A DNA stretch of 64,000 nt from Dictyostelium firmibasis (GCA_036169595.1 CM069767.1:3583501-3647500); one strand, 5' to 3'; positions 31,223 to 44,291 are shown, numbered from the stretch's first letter. The notes: a model not told the origin generated them from the sequence alone. Translations and numbers: made by a program.

Positions 31223-32840
31223 ACTGGTTCTATTATTGGATTTTCTTTAATATTATTATGATTATTTAAATCGGCACCATTGTTGGTTGGTTGAAGTTGG
31301 TGTTGATTTTGTGATTGTTGATTTGCTTCATTACGAATTTGATCTTTTCTAGAAATTTTTGGAATGGCACTAATTTTCATTGGATAAATAAAGATGGTTG
31401 CCAAAAGGAACCAAAAAGAACTTATACCGAAAACTATAGCATAACCATATTGGGAGGAAACTTTTGTACCATTTTCAAGGGTAATTTGAGTGGCTTGTAA
31501 GATACTACCAGTGATAGCAGGTGCCACGACAGTTGGAGCTATGAAAGAGATATGCCAAATACCCATATCCTTACCGATTGTTTTATTAGGTAGTGAATGA
31601 AGTGCCAACGCCCAATCAACACATTGATAAGCACCATAACCTACACCTAAGAAACCAGAAAGAATCAATAAACCAGCGAATGAAGGATTGAAAGAAATGG
31701 TTATCAATAAAGCTATTGCCATCACCTGAATACTGCTACTTATGTAAACCAATAATTTTGTATTATAAAAATCAGCTAAATAACCACCAGCTATTGAAGC
31801 TGGTATTGAGCACATAACCAAAACAACAATAATATAACTATTTGTCATTAAATTTGTTTGACCGATGATATCAGTAGCGAAATATAACAAGAAACTAAAG
31901 ATCATATAAATACCTAGGGTATTGAAGAAACGAGTGATTAAAACCCAATAGAAATTGAAATAAATGCTTGAGGGTAAATGAAGAGATTTGAAGAAACTTA
32001 TTATACTACCATCAAAAGACCATTCATCTTGAGAATCTTCATGCATTGTTGTAATTGTAATCAATGCAGAGATACCAAGGAAAGCAATAGCTGCACCATA
32101 TAACCACCATGTATGAATTACATTTTTAACCTCTAAAAGTGTACCAAATAATATTGTACCAATCAATAGTCCCAAAGAAAATCCAACACCTAACCAACCA
32201 CTTGCAATTCCAGATTGTGAGGGATGAACAACATCTGGAATGATACCAGAGAATGCACCACCCGCAATACCTTGTCCAAGTTGATAACCACTACAAACTA
32301 TAATAAATCCACCAATAGAATGATATGGTTGATCAAATGTTGCCTCTAAACATAAAAATATAATCATTATCATTGTTCCTACCAATAGATAGGGTCTTCT
32401 TCTACCGAATGGTGTTTTGGTATGATCACTAATATATCCAAATATTGGTGTAATTAATAAATTTATAAACATTCCACTAATTGGTAATATACCATTCCAA
32501 TAAGTTTTATCATTTGGTCTTAAAATTGATACTTGATATGGTATAGCAAATGCAGCTGTTGCACCTTGAACAACACTAAATCCAAAAAACCAACTAATTT
32601 TTTTTTTTTTAAAAATTAATACTAAGGTTTTGCTATTTTTTTTTTTTTTTTTTTTTGTTTATTATATTTAAAATATATTTACATTGAAATTTTTATAAAA
32701 AATAAAGAAGATGATATAAAGTTACTTCTAATTTTTATATTGTCACGACTATCTTTACTACTTGATTCTGATATAATCTCTGAGCTTTTGGTATGTTCTG
32801 ATGAGTAAGTTAAGGTGGTTTCTGATGTTGTCGATTCCAT
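31219..32840 (-). CDS. Major facilitator transporter, SLC45/plant sucrose-transporter type
   Basis: Exon 1 is 32840-32683 and exon 2 is 32593-31219, giving 510 residues. The join (AT + T) restores a typical first span, ISIWFFGFSVVQGATAAFAI. The hydrophobicity pattern gives about 11-12 spans. The loop after span 2, GYISDHTKTPFGRRRPYLLV, is the signature of the glycoside/H+ symporter group (SLC45 and plant SUT proteins: SDxxxxxxGRRRP). The N-terminal 45 residues are Ser/Thr/Glu-rich and cytosolic, and the C-terminal tail is Asn/Gln-rich. The likely role is proton-coupled uptake of a sugar or sugar-like solute across the plasma membrane or a vesicle membrane, with the substrate not readable from sequence. 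The first start at 32840 is chosen because it gives the only frame that joins in phase. Confidence 0.9.
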
Positions 32841-34124
32841 TTTATCCCTACTCTAAAAATATTTTGTTGTTTTTGTTGTTTTTGTTGTTGTTTTATAATA
32901 ATAAAATAATTTTTATTATTTTTATTAAATTTTATAATAGTAAGACTATTATTTTCACTATCAATTCTATTTATGCCTCTATTGTTTTTACTATATTTAA
33001 TATTTACAAAATATATAAAATAAATAATTATTTTTAATTTTAAATAATTTATTTTCAATTTTGTAATATTATGGATTTTTTCTATTTTTGATAATTAAAA
33101 TAAATTTAAATTAAAAAAAAAATTAATTAAAAATATATTAAAAATAATAATAAATAAAATTAAAAAAATAAAGTATTATTAATTTATTTAAGGTTTTTCC
33201 TTTTTTCTTCTCTATCTTTATTTTTATTTTTTATTTTTTATTTTTTATTTTTTATTTTTTTATTTTAAAAAAATAAATAAAAAAGTTAATATGAATATAT
33301 ATAGAGAGGGAGTGAATAGTATTATTTGATATTTGATAATAATTTTTTTTTTTTTTTTAAAAAAAAAGGTGATTAAAACAAAAAAAAATAAAATAAAAAA
33401 AAATAATAATTTAAAAGGTTCAAATTAAATCAATAAAATATTGTTATTTTTTCTTTATTGTTGTTTTTGTTAAAATAATATTATTAATATGATAATATTA
33501 AAATTTTTTTATAATTTGATTAAAAATAATAAAAAAAAAAGAGATATTTTGGTTTTACTATATATTATAACAATAATGATTATATTTTTTTTTTAAAAAA
33601 AAAAAAAAAGTTTAAATCGGTGAAATAAATGTGTTAGTGTGTGGGTTATTTTGTGAATATATGTGGGTACCTGTGTCTTTTGTATGTACATACAAATATA
33701 AAAATAATATGTGTTTATTTTTTTAAAATGTTTAAAAATAAAAAAATTTAGCATACATATAGTTAAAAAGAGCAGTAAAACCATTTTATTATTATTTTTT
33801 TTTTTTATTTTTTTTAAAAATTATTTTTTTTAACACTATTATTTTAATTTGAACGATTCAAATTATTATTACTATTAGTATAATAAATTTAAAATTATAT
33901 GACACTAAATGTGGAGTGAGGGTAACCTTTTTTGAAATATGATTCAAATCTTTTTTTTTTTTTTTTTGTAAAAAATAAGATAATCAGTGATAGATGTTAT
34001 GTTAAAAAGTGTAAAAACAACACCACAATTAATAAAAAACATTCAATAATACAAATAATCTATTGACATTTTGAAAAGCCATTTTTATAAAAAATACGAA
34101 TCATATTATTGTTAAAAGTATATT

Positions 34125-34136
34125 TGTGGTGGGTGA
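34125..34136. promoter_or_regulatory. G/T-rich box (GBF-type candidate)
   Basis: TGTGGTGGGTGA is an isolated G-rich patch about 1.3 kb upstream of the transporter start. Read on the transporter's strand it is CACCCACCACA, like the CA-rich elements of Dictyostelium developmental promoters. The match is by eye only. Confidence 0.25.
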
Positions 34137-34786
34137 GAGAATACATTATATATATTTTTTTTTTAAAATAAAATTAATGGTTGACTGTGTTTGTTATTAA
34201 AGATATTGTTTCTTTGATAAATTGTAAAATTTTAAATAAAAAAAGACCAATTGGACTAAAATCATTAAATAAAAAATAAAATATAAACAAAGTTTTCGAT
34301 TTTATGTGTTTATGATAATACTAATTATATGTATTAGGTAAGTTTAAAAAAATAAAATAAAAACCAAACGAAACTAATAAAAAATGATGATTTTAAGATT
34401 AAATTATTATATTTTCCCTATTTAAGATTGTATGTATTCTAAATTCGAAAATAAATGCGGAAAAAAAGTTGGTTCACTATATTATTTATACTATTTAAAA
34501 AAATTGTGTCTTTTACTAAATCAAGTTATAATATGTGGGTATTGCGAATGTGTATTTATTAAAAAATAGACCAATATTGAAATTTAAATTTTTTTATTGA
34601 TAATAAAAAAAATTGGCATTTTGGTGATGATTATGCATTTACTTTTTTAGTAAAATTTTAAAAGAGGAAAAATAAAACAAATACCAAATATATATATATT
34701 CGATCCTTATTAAAATAAAAAAAAATTATATAATATAAAAAAACAAAATAAAATAGAAATGATTTTTTCATTGAATCAAAAAAAAA

Positions 34787-34906
<120 letters not shown>

Positions 34907-35257
34907 TTTATTACGATAAGTATAAATTTATAAATACCTCTTTTTTATTTGGCCTATCTGAATATTTTTTATTTTTTATAGATGTTTTGAAATGTTGGAC
35001 TCATATATTTTGATTATTGAGCACAAATTGTTTTTTTTTTTTTTTTAATTTTTTTATTTATTGTACAAAGAAAATGATCATTATCAATTTGACCTTTTAA
35101 AAGATGAGTAATATAAATAAAAAAAAAATAAAAAAAAAAAAATTAATTTAAATGCACAGAAACATATAAATGTTTAAATTTAAATAAAAAAAAAAAAACA
35201 ATTAATTATTTGTTTTTTTTTTTGTTTTTTTGGATAATTTAGTGTTTAAAATATTTT

Positions 35258-35290
<33 letters not shown>

Positions 35291-35380
35291 GGGGTAAGTT
35301 GTATTTTCCATTTTTCATCACCTGCTATTAATAATATTTTCACCACATACTCCTTCAACTATTTGAAATTATATACATCT

Positions 35381-35400
35381 CACCACTCACAAACACCCAC
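35381..35400. promoter_or_regulatory. CA-rich element
   Basis: CACCACTCACAAACACCCAC is a C-rich island in A/T DNA about 870 bases beyond the pkgB stop and 2.5 kb from the transporter start. It resembles CA-rich GBF-type elements, and its distance from any start makes a role uncertain. Confidence 0.2.
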
Positions 35401-36252
35401 TTTTTATTCAACCTATGTACACACAAAAAAAAAATTATTAAAAAAAGAAAGAATAACACTTTCAAACAAATGATGTGGTAGTTAAACGTGTAAAAAAACA
35501 AATTCCTCATAAAAATGCAATAATATTTTTTTTTTTTTTTTTTTTTTTTGCCATCTAACTTGCAATATTCTCCATCTTGGTTTTTTTATTGTGGTGTTTT
35601 AATAATATTTGTTTTGTTTTGTTTGTTGTTTTGTTTTGTGTTGTTTATATATTTAATTTTTTTATTTTTATTTCTTTTTTTTCTTTTATCGTGTTAAAAG
35701 TAGTAAGGCGTAGAGGAAAAATGTTAATAAGTTCAATTAATACTATCAATTTCATTTAAGCAGTATAAACATTTTTTTGAAAATTAACATGAATTTACAG
35801 AGATTGCTAATAACAACAAATACAGAAAATGACAAACTTGGCAATAATGAAAAAACTCAGCAATGGAAAAAAAAATATTTTATTACAACATTAATGAATA
35901 ATATAAATAAATAAATAAAAAAATACTATATAAAATTTCGATTTTGATTTATTTCTTTTTTTTCTTTTTTTTTTCTTTTTCTTTTTCTTTTTTTTTTTTT
36001 AATTTGTTTTGTTTTTTTTAGTTTTTTTTTTTTTTCTTTTTTTTTTTTATGATTACAAATTATTTAATATATTACTATTATTATTAATATTACTTTTGTT
36101 ATTTTTTTTTTTTTTTTTTTTTTAAAATTTCTTTTCTTGCTCGCAAACAAGGAATACAATTTTCATTTGTTATTACTGTTGTTTTGTTTTGTTTTGTTTT
36201 TTTTTTTTGCTTTGTTTTTTTTTTTTTTTATAATTTGAATCAAATAATTTTT

Positions 36253-37844
36253 TTAATCCTTTAATACTGAATCAGCGACATAAGTGAAACCTTCAAAGCT
36301 TGTATCTTTACCCATGGCATCACCTAAAGCACTTGTTTCAACCAAACTGTCCATTGGTCTTTCTTGAGTGAAAACTGGATCAATTTGACTGATATCTGTA
36401 CCAGATTTAACCTTTGGTTTAAAGTGAACTTCAACTTCTTTTCTATCCAATTTCTCCCAATCAATATTTTTGAACCATGGGTGTTGTTTAACTTCACCAC
36501 CACCTTTAGTTCCAAGTCTTTTATCAACTTCTCTAGTTAATAACTATAGTTTTTTTACAAATAAGAAAAAATATTATTAAAAAAATTAGAAAAATATTAT
36601 CATTGATTTGGAAAATTTTTTTTTTTTTTTTTTTTTTTTACATACACCTTCTAATAATGATTTTGCTTCTGGTGATATATAAGTTGGAATCTTTAATTCA
36701 CCATTTAAAATTTTTTGATACATTGTTGATACATTTTGAGAGTAGAAAGGTGGTAAACCAGTTAACATCTCATAGAGAAGGGTACCAAGAGACCACCAAT
36801 CGACAGCACAACCATGACCATGACCGTTCAATACCTCTGGTGCTAAATATTCTGGGGTACCACAGAATGTGAAAGTACCATCAGTTGTTTCAATCTTTTT
36901 GGATAAACCAAAATCAGTGATGCAAATATGACCTTCACTATCTAATAAAATATTCTCTGGTTTCAAATCACGATATACAATATCTTGTTTATGTAAATGA
37001 TCCAATGCTGATACAATCTCTGCTGCATAAATCTTTACTCTTGGTTCTGAAAATCTACCCTCTCTCTTTAAATGGAAAAATAATTCACCACCATTAACAA
37101 AATCTAATACCATATATAATTTATCTTTTGTCTATTTTTTAAAAAAAAAATTAATATTTAATTTAAATAAGATGCAATGGATAATGATGATGATGATAAA
37201 TGACTTACTTGGAAAGCATAGTGTAAATTTACAATAAATGGATGAGAAATACATTGAAGGATAGTTTTTTCAGATTTAGTATGATTGACTTGTTTACGAG
37301 CGATGATGGCATCCTTACGTAAAACTTTCATGGCAAAGATTTTATCTTCACCCTTTTTTTTAACTTGCATAACTTTACCAAAACTGCCTTTACCAATTAC
37401 ATTTAATAATTCAAAGTCATCCTTTGTTGCAGATTGTTTATTCTTTGAAAAAATAACTTCCTCTGGTCCTTCATCCTCATCGTCATTACCATTTCCACTA
37501 CCATTTGGTGAATCAGGTGAACTTGATGCTTCATTTGAGGCACCATTTATATTTGTATTATCTGTATTGATTTTTTGAGGTTCTTCAGCTACTGGTGTTG
37601 TTTGTGTTGGTGGTATATTTTGTTGTTGAGTTTGTTCTTTATTGTCTGATGAAACTGCTGCTGTGGTTGTTTGTTGTTGTTGTTGTTGTGTATTATTATC
37701 TAAATTTTGTTGAGTTGGTGTTGGAGTTTGTGTTGATGTTGGTGTTGGTGTTGTTTCATCGTTTTTATTTCCTTTTTTTGTTTTTCCTGCTTTGGCGGGT
37801 TTTCCTGATCCACCATTCTTTATTTTACTTTGTCCTTTTCCCAT
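36253..37844 (-). CDS. pkgB: Protein kinase B-related kinase PKBR1 (AGC family)
   Basis: Three exons: 37844-37209, 37131-36646 and 36543-36253, giving 470 residues. The N terminus MGKGQSK is a myristoylation signal (Gly2) followed by basic residues. PKBR1 lacks the PH domain of Akt and reaches the membrane through this lipid. After a Thr/Gln-rich linker comes the kinase domain: [29 protein letters not shown], and the activation loop [14 protein letters not shown] with the PDK1-site Thr near 300. The C-terminal AGC tail ends in the hydrophobic motif FEGFTYV, with the TORC2-site Thr near 461. In Dictyostelium this kinase is activated by TORC2 at the leading edge during cAMP chemotaxis. From memory the published phosphosites are T309 and T470, nine higher than here. 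The gene is divergent from the inositol oxygenase gene. Confidence 0.95.
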
Positions 37845-38628
37845 TTTTCTTTTTCCTTTTTTTTTTTTTTGTTTAATTATTTAAAAATAGCAAAAAAAAA
37901 AAAAATATATATATATAATAAATAAATTACAACAGTATAAAAAAAATAAATAGATTTTTCTTTTTTTTTTTTTATGTTTGTGTTTTTGTTTTTAATTTTG
38001 CTTTTTGATTTTTGATTTTGATTGTTTTTTTTTTTTTAAAAAAAAAAAATTTGGTTTGATTTTTAAATTTTTGATTTTTGTGATTATTTTAAAAACTAAA
38101 TCTAAAATATATTTTTAATTTAATATTAATATATAATTATTATTAAAGAGAGTGTGTGAGTGTGTGTGTTATAAAAAAATATTATTATTATTGTTGTTAT
38201 TGTTTATAAAAATAGGTGCGTTTCTAAAAATAAATTTATTTTGAAAAAAAAATAAAAAAAATAAAAAAAAAAAAAAAATTAAAAAAAAAAAAAAATATAA
38301 AATAAAAGTATACAAAAAAAAAAAAACAATAAAAAAATAATTTTAAAAAAATATAAAATTAACAAAAAAAAAAATTAATTTGATGAGTGATATTATTAAT
38401 ATTATTATTATTATTATTATTATTAAATTGATTTGGTGATATAATTGTATATAAAATGAAAATAACAATTTAAATTAAAAACAAATTAAAAAAAAATTAA
38501 AAAAAAAAATATAAAAAAAAAAATATAAAAAAATAAAAAAAAAAATAAAAAAATTTTAGATAAAGTGTGATAGTGAGTGGGGGGGGTTGAATGGTATTTG
38601 TGTCTGTATTTGTTATTGGCGGTAGTGT

Positions 38629-38716
38629 GAGAAAAAGAGTGCAAGAGAGACACAGAGAAAAGAGAGACACAGAGAGAGAGAGTACAAGAGAGAAAAAAGA
38701 GAGAGAGAAGAAAGAG
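38629..38716. repeat. Purine-rich (GA)n-like tract with a preceding G run
   Basis: About 88 bases are almost entirely A and G (GAGAGACACAGAGAAAAGAG and similar), interrupted by a few C and T. An eight-base G run lies at 38579-38586. Such tracts can adopt triplex or other non-B structure. In this genome a G-rich purine block stands out. Confidence 0.8.
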
Positions 38717-38906
38717 TTACTGAATTTTGGTGATAATAATAAATATACAATATTGATTATATATTATGATTATTGATGATTGTACGGAGATGTAATAGGT
38801 TAAATTGTTTTATGTATTTATACATATTTCAATAAAAATATACACAACAAGCTTTGTATATAAATATATTGTAATATGGTTATAATGATCATATATTATT
38901 TAAATA

Positions 38907-38937
<31 letters not shown>

Positions 38938-39163
38938 ATTTTTTTTTTTTTTTTTATTATTGTCCTTAAAAAAAAAATAAAAAAAATAAAAAAAAATAAA
39001 AAAAAAATTAAACAATTATAAAAAATAATAAATAAGGATTTTTTAAAAAAATAAATAGAAACAATAAAAAAAAAATATGCAAATAAAGCAAAAACAATAC
39101 CTTTTTTTTTTTAATAGCTTATTAAAATAAATATATTATACAATTATTATTGATTACAGACGA

Positions 39164-39208
<45 letters not shown>

Positions 39209-39594
39209 TCAAAAAAAATCAAAAAAAAAAAAAAATCAAAATTTTTTTTAAACTGTCCAACGGCCTTTTTTTTTTTCTTTTTGATTTATTATTATAATTG
39301 TATAAATGTAAAATTAAAAAAAAAATATATTTATATATATATATATATATATATAAACAAATAAATGGAAAAAAAAATGAAAAGATATTAATTGGACCTT
39401 TTACTTTAATTTTCTTTTTTTTTTTTTTGGATTGCAAGAAAAAAAAAAAAAAAAAAAAGATATTTTTTTGGAGGAGAAGTATGATCAAAAAAGATATTTT
39501 CATTTCAATTACCCTATTTCATTGCAAAAAAATTAAAAATAAAAAAAAAAAAAAAAAAGCCAGAAAAGATTTAAATAAAATTAATCAAATTTGG

Positions 39595-39597
<3 letters not shown>

Positions 39598-39692
<95 letters not shown>
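39598..39692. repeat. (TTA)n microsatellite, intergenic
   Basis: About 31 perfect TTA units lie roughly 820 bases upstream of the inositol oxygenase start. Any frame through it is a homopolymer of Leu, Tyr or Ile. It is non-coding. Confidence 0.9.
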
Positions 39693-39883
39693 TTATTATT
39701 TTTTTTTTAATAAATTCTGTACTTTTAATTAATTGTGACAATAAATTTTTTGCTATTAATTCGATCGGACAAAGATGAAATCAATCTTGTATTGCAATCA
39801 CTACACATCTAATAGATTGAACTGAAATATTTTTATTTTTTTTATTTTTTTATTTATTTTGTTTTGTTTTGTTTTTTTTTATT

Positions 39884-39918
<35 letters not shown>

Positions 39919-40078
39919 CAACGAATGTTTCACACATAAAAAATATACAACTGGAATCATTGAGTTAAAAATTATGTATATTTTTTTTTTTTTTTTTTTT
40001 ATTACTTATTTTCTAATTATTTTTAGTTTTCATCTTTTTTATTTTAGAAGTAATCGAATTTCTCTGAAAGTATTTAAT

Positions 40079-40092
40079 AGGGAAATTTCCCT
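40079..40092. promoter_or_regulatory. 14-bp perfect palindrome AGGGAAATTTCCCT
   Basis: The sequence is its own reverse complement and lies 425 bases upstream of the inositol oxygenase start. Its mixed composition makes chance symmetry less likely than in pure A/T DNA. A dimeric regulator site is possible, and no factor can be named. Confidence 0.4.
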
Positions 40093-40096
40093 TGTT

Positions 40097-40134
<38 letters not shown>

Positions 40135-40516
40135 AAAATATATTTTTAAATACAAAAAAAGGGGGTTTGACAATAAATAAATAATTTTTAATTTTTAATT
40201 TTTAATTTTTAATTTTTTTTTTTTTTTTAATTTTAATTTTTTTTTTTTTTTTCTTTCAAATAAATTTATTAAATTAATTCCCTTTATATTTTTTTTTTAT
40301 TCATTATTAAATTTTAAATTTCCATATTACTATATAACTTTTCTATTGGACACAATTTTAAAAAAAAAAACAATACAAAAAAATATAATAAATTTTTTTT
40401 CCCAGAAAAAAAAAAAAAAAAAAAAACCAAAAACAACAAACTAAAAAAACTAAAATAATAAAATTAAACTAAAGGCAAAAAAAAAAAAAGAAAATATTTT
40501 TCTGTATATAAGAATT

Positions 40517-41624
40517 ATGATCGAAACAACTACAACAAATAATTCAACACTTGTTATTCCAATAACAACCACTACCACAATTCCAAGTGAATCAAATGAA
40601 ATTAAACATGATAATTCATTAAAAACTGGATTTGAAATTACAAAAGAGGTAGAACAATTTAGAAATTATGAAAACAGTGATGACAGAGTATCAAGAGCCT
40701 ATAGGAACAGTCATTTATTTCAAACCTATGAATACGCCCTTGACAAAAAGAGACAATACTCATTACTGAATTCAGGCATTAGAATGGGAATTTGGCAAGC
40801 AGCTGAATTATTAAATACAATCATTGATGAGAGCGACCCAGACTCAAACATTCCACAAATTAATCATTGTCTTCAAACAGCTGAGGCTATTAGAAAGGTT
40901 TATCCAGATCCAAAATATGACTGGTTTCATTTAACTGGTTTCATTCATGATCTTGGTAAAGTTTTATTATCACCAAAGTTTAAAGAACAACCACAATGGG
41001 CAACCGTTGGTGATACTTTTCCATTGGGTTGTAGATTTGATGGTAAATTTTTTATAAATTTTTTAATATTTTTATCAATTAAAATGTTTTATTAACTTTT
41101 TTTTTTTTTTTTTTTTTTTTAGAAAGTAATATTTTTTATGATTATTTTAAAATGAACCCAGATTATAATGATAGTAGATATAATAGTGAATGTGGAATTT
41201 ATAAGGAGAATACTGGATTAGAGAATGTTACTATGAGTTGGGGGCATGATGAATACTTTTATTTAGTTTGTATGGGCAACAAAAGTTTATTACCAAAGGA
41301 ATCATTATATATGATAAGATTTCATTCTTTCTATCCATGGCATAGACATAATAAATATAAAAATTTAACAAACGAAGAGGATGAAAAAATGTTACATTGG
41401 GTTAAAGAATTTAATAAAGTAAGTTTTTATTTTTTTTTAATATAATTTTTTTTTTAATAAAAAATAAAAGGGACTGTTTACTAATTTAAAAATGGAAAAT
41501 AATAAAAATAAAATCTTAGTTTGACTTATATTCAAAAGATAGTGAGCCAGTGGATGTTGAATCATTAAAACCTTATTATGAATCTTTAATTTTAAAGTAT
41601 TTCCCAAAGGAATTAAATTGGTAA
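40517..41624 (+). CDS. miox: Inositol oxygenase
   Basis: Three exons: 40517-41042, 41123-41418 and 41520-41624, giving 308 residues. Residues 1 to about 45 are a Thr-rich extension. Then the myo-inositol oxygenase fold begins with FRNYENS and YRNSHLFQTY. The di-iron ligands are visible in order: INHCLQTAEAIR, the HD of LTGFIHDLGK, the HD of MSWGHDEYFY, IRFHSFYPWH and KEFNKFDLYSK. The closing PYYESLILKYFPKELNW matches the family C terminus. The enzyme uses O2 to open the ring of myo-inositol to D-glucuronate and is cytosolic. It is the only known route into inositol catabolism in eukaryotes. All active-site residues I can check are present, and the length agrees with the animal enzyme (about 285) plus the extension. 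The promoter lies in the interval shared with pkgB. Confidence 0.95.
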
Positions 41625-42238
41625 TTAAAGAAAAAAAGAGGTGTTGTAAAAAGTAATTAATAAGTAATTGGTGATGAACATTCACACCACAAGAACTGTA
41701 CAAATTCTTTGAAAAAAAAAAAGAAAAAAAAAAAAAATCAAAAAAAAAAAAAAAAAAAATACTGATTAAATCTAAAAACTAAAAAATAAAATAAATACTA
41801 TATAAAAATGAAAATAAAATAAAAATAATATATATTATTATATATAAATAAGAGATATAATAAATAATTTTTTTTTATTTTTTTCATTTTCTCAAAATAA
41901 CAGAGTTTCTTTTTTAATCAAGAAATTTTTTTTTTTTAATTTTTTTTTTCTTTTTTTTTTTTTAATTTTTTTAATTTTTTTTTTAATTTTTTAATTTTTT
42001 TTTTTTAATTTAATTTGCAACTCAAAAAATTTTTTTTCTTTTTTTTTAAAATTAAAAAATACACAAAACACATAAGCAATATTAAAATATAATTATTTAA
42101 AATTTAATATAACACACCACACACTATACAGCTATTACTATTACTACAATTTGTCACCATTACCTATTTACATTTTTTTTTTTTTCACATAAAAATTGTT
42201 AATTAATAAAACCCACACAATATTAATAATTAAAAAAA
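41625..42238. other. Intergenic, tom1 promoter region
   Basis: 614 bases of A/T homopolymer-rich DNA. The last 130 bases before the tom1 start are less repetitive and C-containing (ACACACCACACACTATACAG, about 42110-42130), like other promoters in the window. No gene was seen here. Confidence 0.5.
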
Positions 42239-44177
42239 ATGGTCACAGAATTAGTTGATAAAGCTACAAATGAATTATTAATTCAAACTGATTGGACAAC
42301 AGTTTTACAAATTAGTGATATCTTAAATAGAGATCCAATTCAGTAAGTGTAATAATTTTTTTTATTAAAAAAAAAAAATACATTGCTGACCAATTTAATT
42401 TAGTGCAAGAGGAGTAGTTAGACAGGTTACGAAAAAGTTAAAAGAAAGATCAAGAGTTATTTTATTAGCCTTGGAGTTAGCAGATTCTTTACTCCAAAAT
42501 TGTCAATGTACTCATGTCTATTTTGCAGAAAGAACTTTCCAAACTGAATTATGCAGATTAATTATGAATAAAAAGGTAAAGGATTTTTATAAAAAAAAAA
42601 AACTAAAATGTATATTAACAATTTTTTATTTCTTTTTCTATTTTTCTCTTTATTAATAGACAAAATTAAATGTTAAAGAAAAAACATTAGAAATTGTAGA
42701 GAGTTGGGGAAATGCATTCCAAGCTAGACATGATGTACCAGGATTCTATGAAACCTATTCATTTATTAAGCGTTCTGGTTATAAATTCCCACCAAAACCA
42801 AATGATGCACCAATTTTGAATTTCAATAACTCACCAGCAAAGAGAACTGTTAGTTCAACTATCTTAACTAATAATAGTCATTCAAGCACTCCAGCACCAG
42901 CAAGCGTTCCATCATTTAATAATGTATCAAGTGTTGGTTCCACTAGTTCCTCTCAACCAATAAAGAACCAAGAGATCTCTTCAATTAAAGGCTCAACATC
43001 AGTATTCAATGAAATGATTTCATTTTTAAATGTAGAGGAAGAAGATCCACAAGAAAATGATTTGGTCAAAGAGTTGTTTGAAACCTGTAAACAATCTCAA
43101 ATAAGAGTAAAGGAAATGATTGAGTCTGGCTCAACAAATGAAAGAGATTTAAATGTTTTATTGAAATTAAATGATGAAATTAATAATGCATTAAATGATC
43201 ATGAAGCATGCATTAAAAGAAGAAGAGCATTTGTTGAAAACGGTTATAAGCCAATCCCACCACCACAACAATCACATTCGAGTCATAATGGAACTACAAC
43301 CACAACCACCAACAACATCAATAACAATAACAACAACAACATCAACAACAGCAATAATAAAAATCCATCATATCTCACAAAACATAAAGAGTTGGAAGAA
43401 ATTGATTTCTTTAAAGCACCAGATGGAATTAGTCCATATACTGTTCAACAACAATTACAACCCTTCCAACAACAACAACAACAACAAACCCAACAACAAT
43501 TTAATAGCAATTATAACCCATTTGCTCAACCACAACCACAACAATTTCAACCGCAACCACAAGTATTAAATCAAAGAATACAGCAACCACAACAAGCAGA
43601 TGCTTTCGATTTATTTGTAGCAAATAGACAACAACCAAATAGTATTAACAATACAAGTAGCAATGGAGGTAATAATCCATTTGCAACTAGTAATAATACA
43701 AATGGTGCCATTCAACCATATATACCAAATACAGCTAAATCACTTCCGCCAGTTTCGCAACAACAACAACCACAACAACAACCACAACAAAATCAATTTT
43801 CACCACAATCACAACAAAAGTTTATTGGTTCATCAATCACTCCATCAGCACCACCTCCATTCAAACCAAATACAACTCAATCAAACCCATTTAATACCTC
43901 TCCTCCACTTAATAATATGAACAATAATATGCAACAACAACAACAACTTCAACAACCACAACAATTCACACCAATGTATAACAACAACGCAATGGCTCCA
44001 AGTTATCCTAATTATAATGCAATCGGAGTCGATAATCAATACAACTCTAATCCATATGGAATGATGAATCAACAACAACAACAACCAATGATGAATCAAA
44101 TGAATAATTTTTCAGCACCAACATACTCACAATTTACAAACTACGCTCAACCAAACCAACCATATAATAATAATAAC

Positions 44178-44220
<43 letters not shown>

Positions 44221-44291
44221 GTTTTGGTGGAATGAACCAAACAAATATGTACCCAAATAATAATATGAGTGGTAAATCGTCGCTTATTTAA
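42239..44291 (+). CDS. tom1: Tom1-like endosomal ubiquitin adaptor (VHS-GAT)
   Basis: Three exons: 42239-42342, 42404-42575 and 42660-44291, giving 635 residues. A VHS domain fills residues 1 to about 140 (LVDKATNELLIQTDWTTVLQ, then ALELADSLLQNCQ and IVESWGNAFQ). A GAT domain follows at about 195-285 (VKELFETCKQSQIRVKEMIE, DLNVLLKLNDEINNALNDHE). The C-terminal 350 residues are Gln/Asn-rich and carry three NPF motifs (NPFAQ, NPFAT, NPFNT) that can bind EH domains such as Eps15, plus a PSAP motif (TPSAPPPF) that can bind Tsg101. Tom1 proteins sort ubiquitinated cargo at endosomes. From memory, DdTom1 is proposed to act as an ancestral ESCRT-0 in this organism, which lacks a canonical Hrs/STAM complex. 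The motifs seen fit that role exactly. It is convergent with the first bZIP gene. Confidence 0.93.

Larger units (their letters stand above)
37845..40516. other. Divergent intergenic region between pkgB and the inositol oxygenase gene
   Basis: 2.67 kb. It contains the GT-rich stretch 38148-38172 (GAGTGTGTGAGTGTGTGTG), an eight-G run (38579-38586), a purine-rich GA tract (38629-38716), a TTA microsatellite (39598-39692) and a 14-bp palindrome (40079-40092). Homopolymers fill the rest. Both genes start here, so at least two promoters are included. No protein gene was recognised. Confidence 0.5.

Noticed and set aside
38591-38776. A 61-codon Arg/Glu-rich frame across the GA tract
   Set aside because: Its composition is entirely explained by the purine repeat, and nothing else supports a gene.
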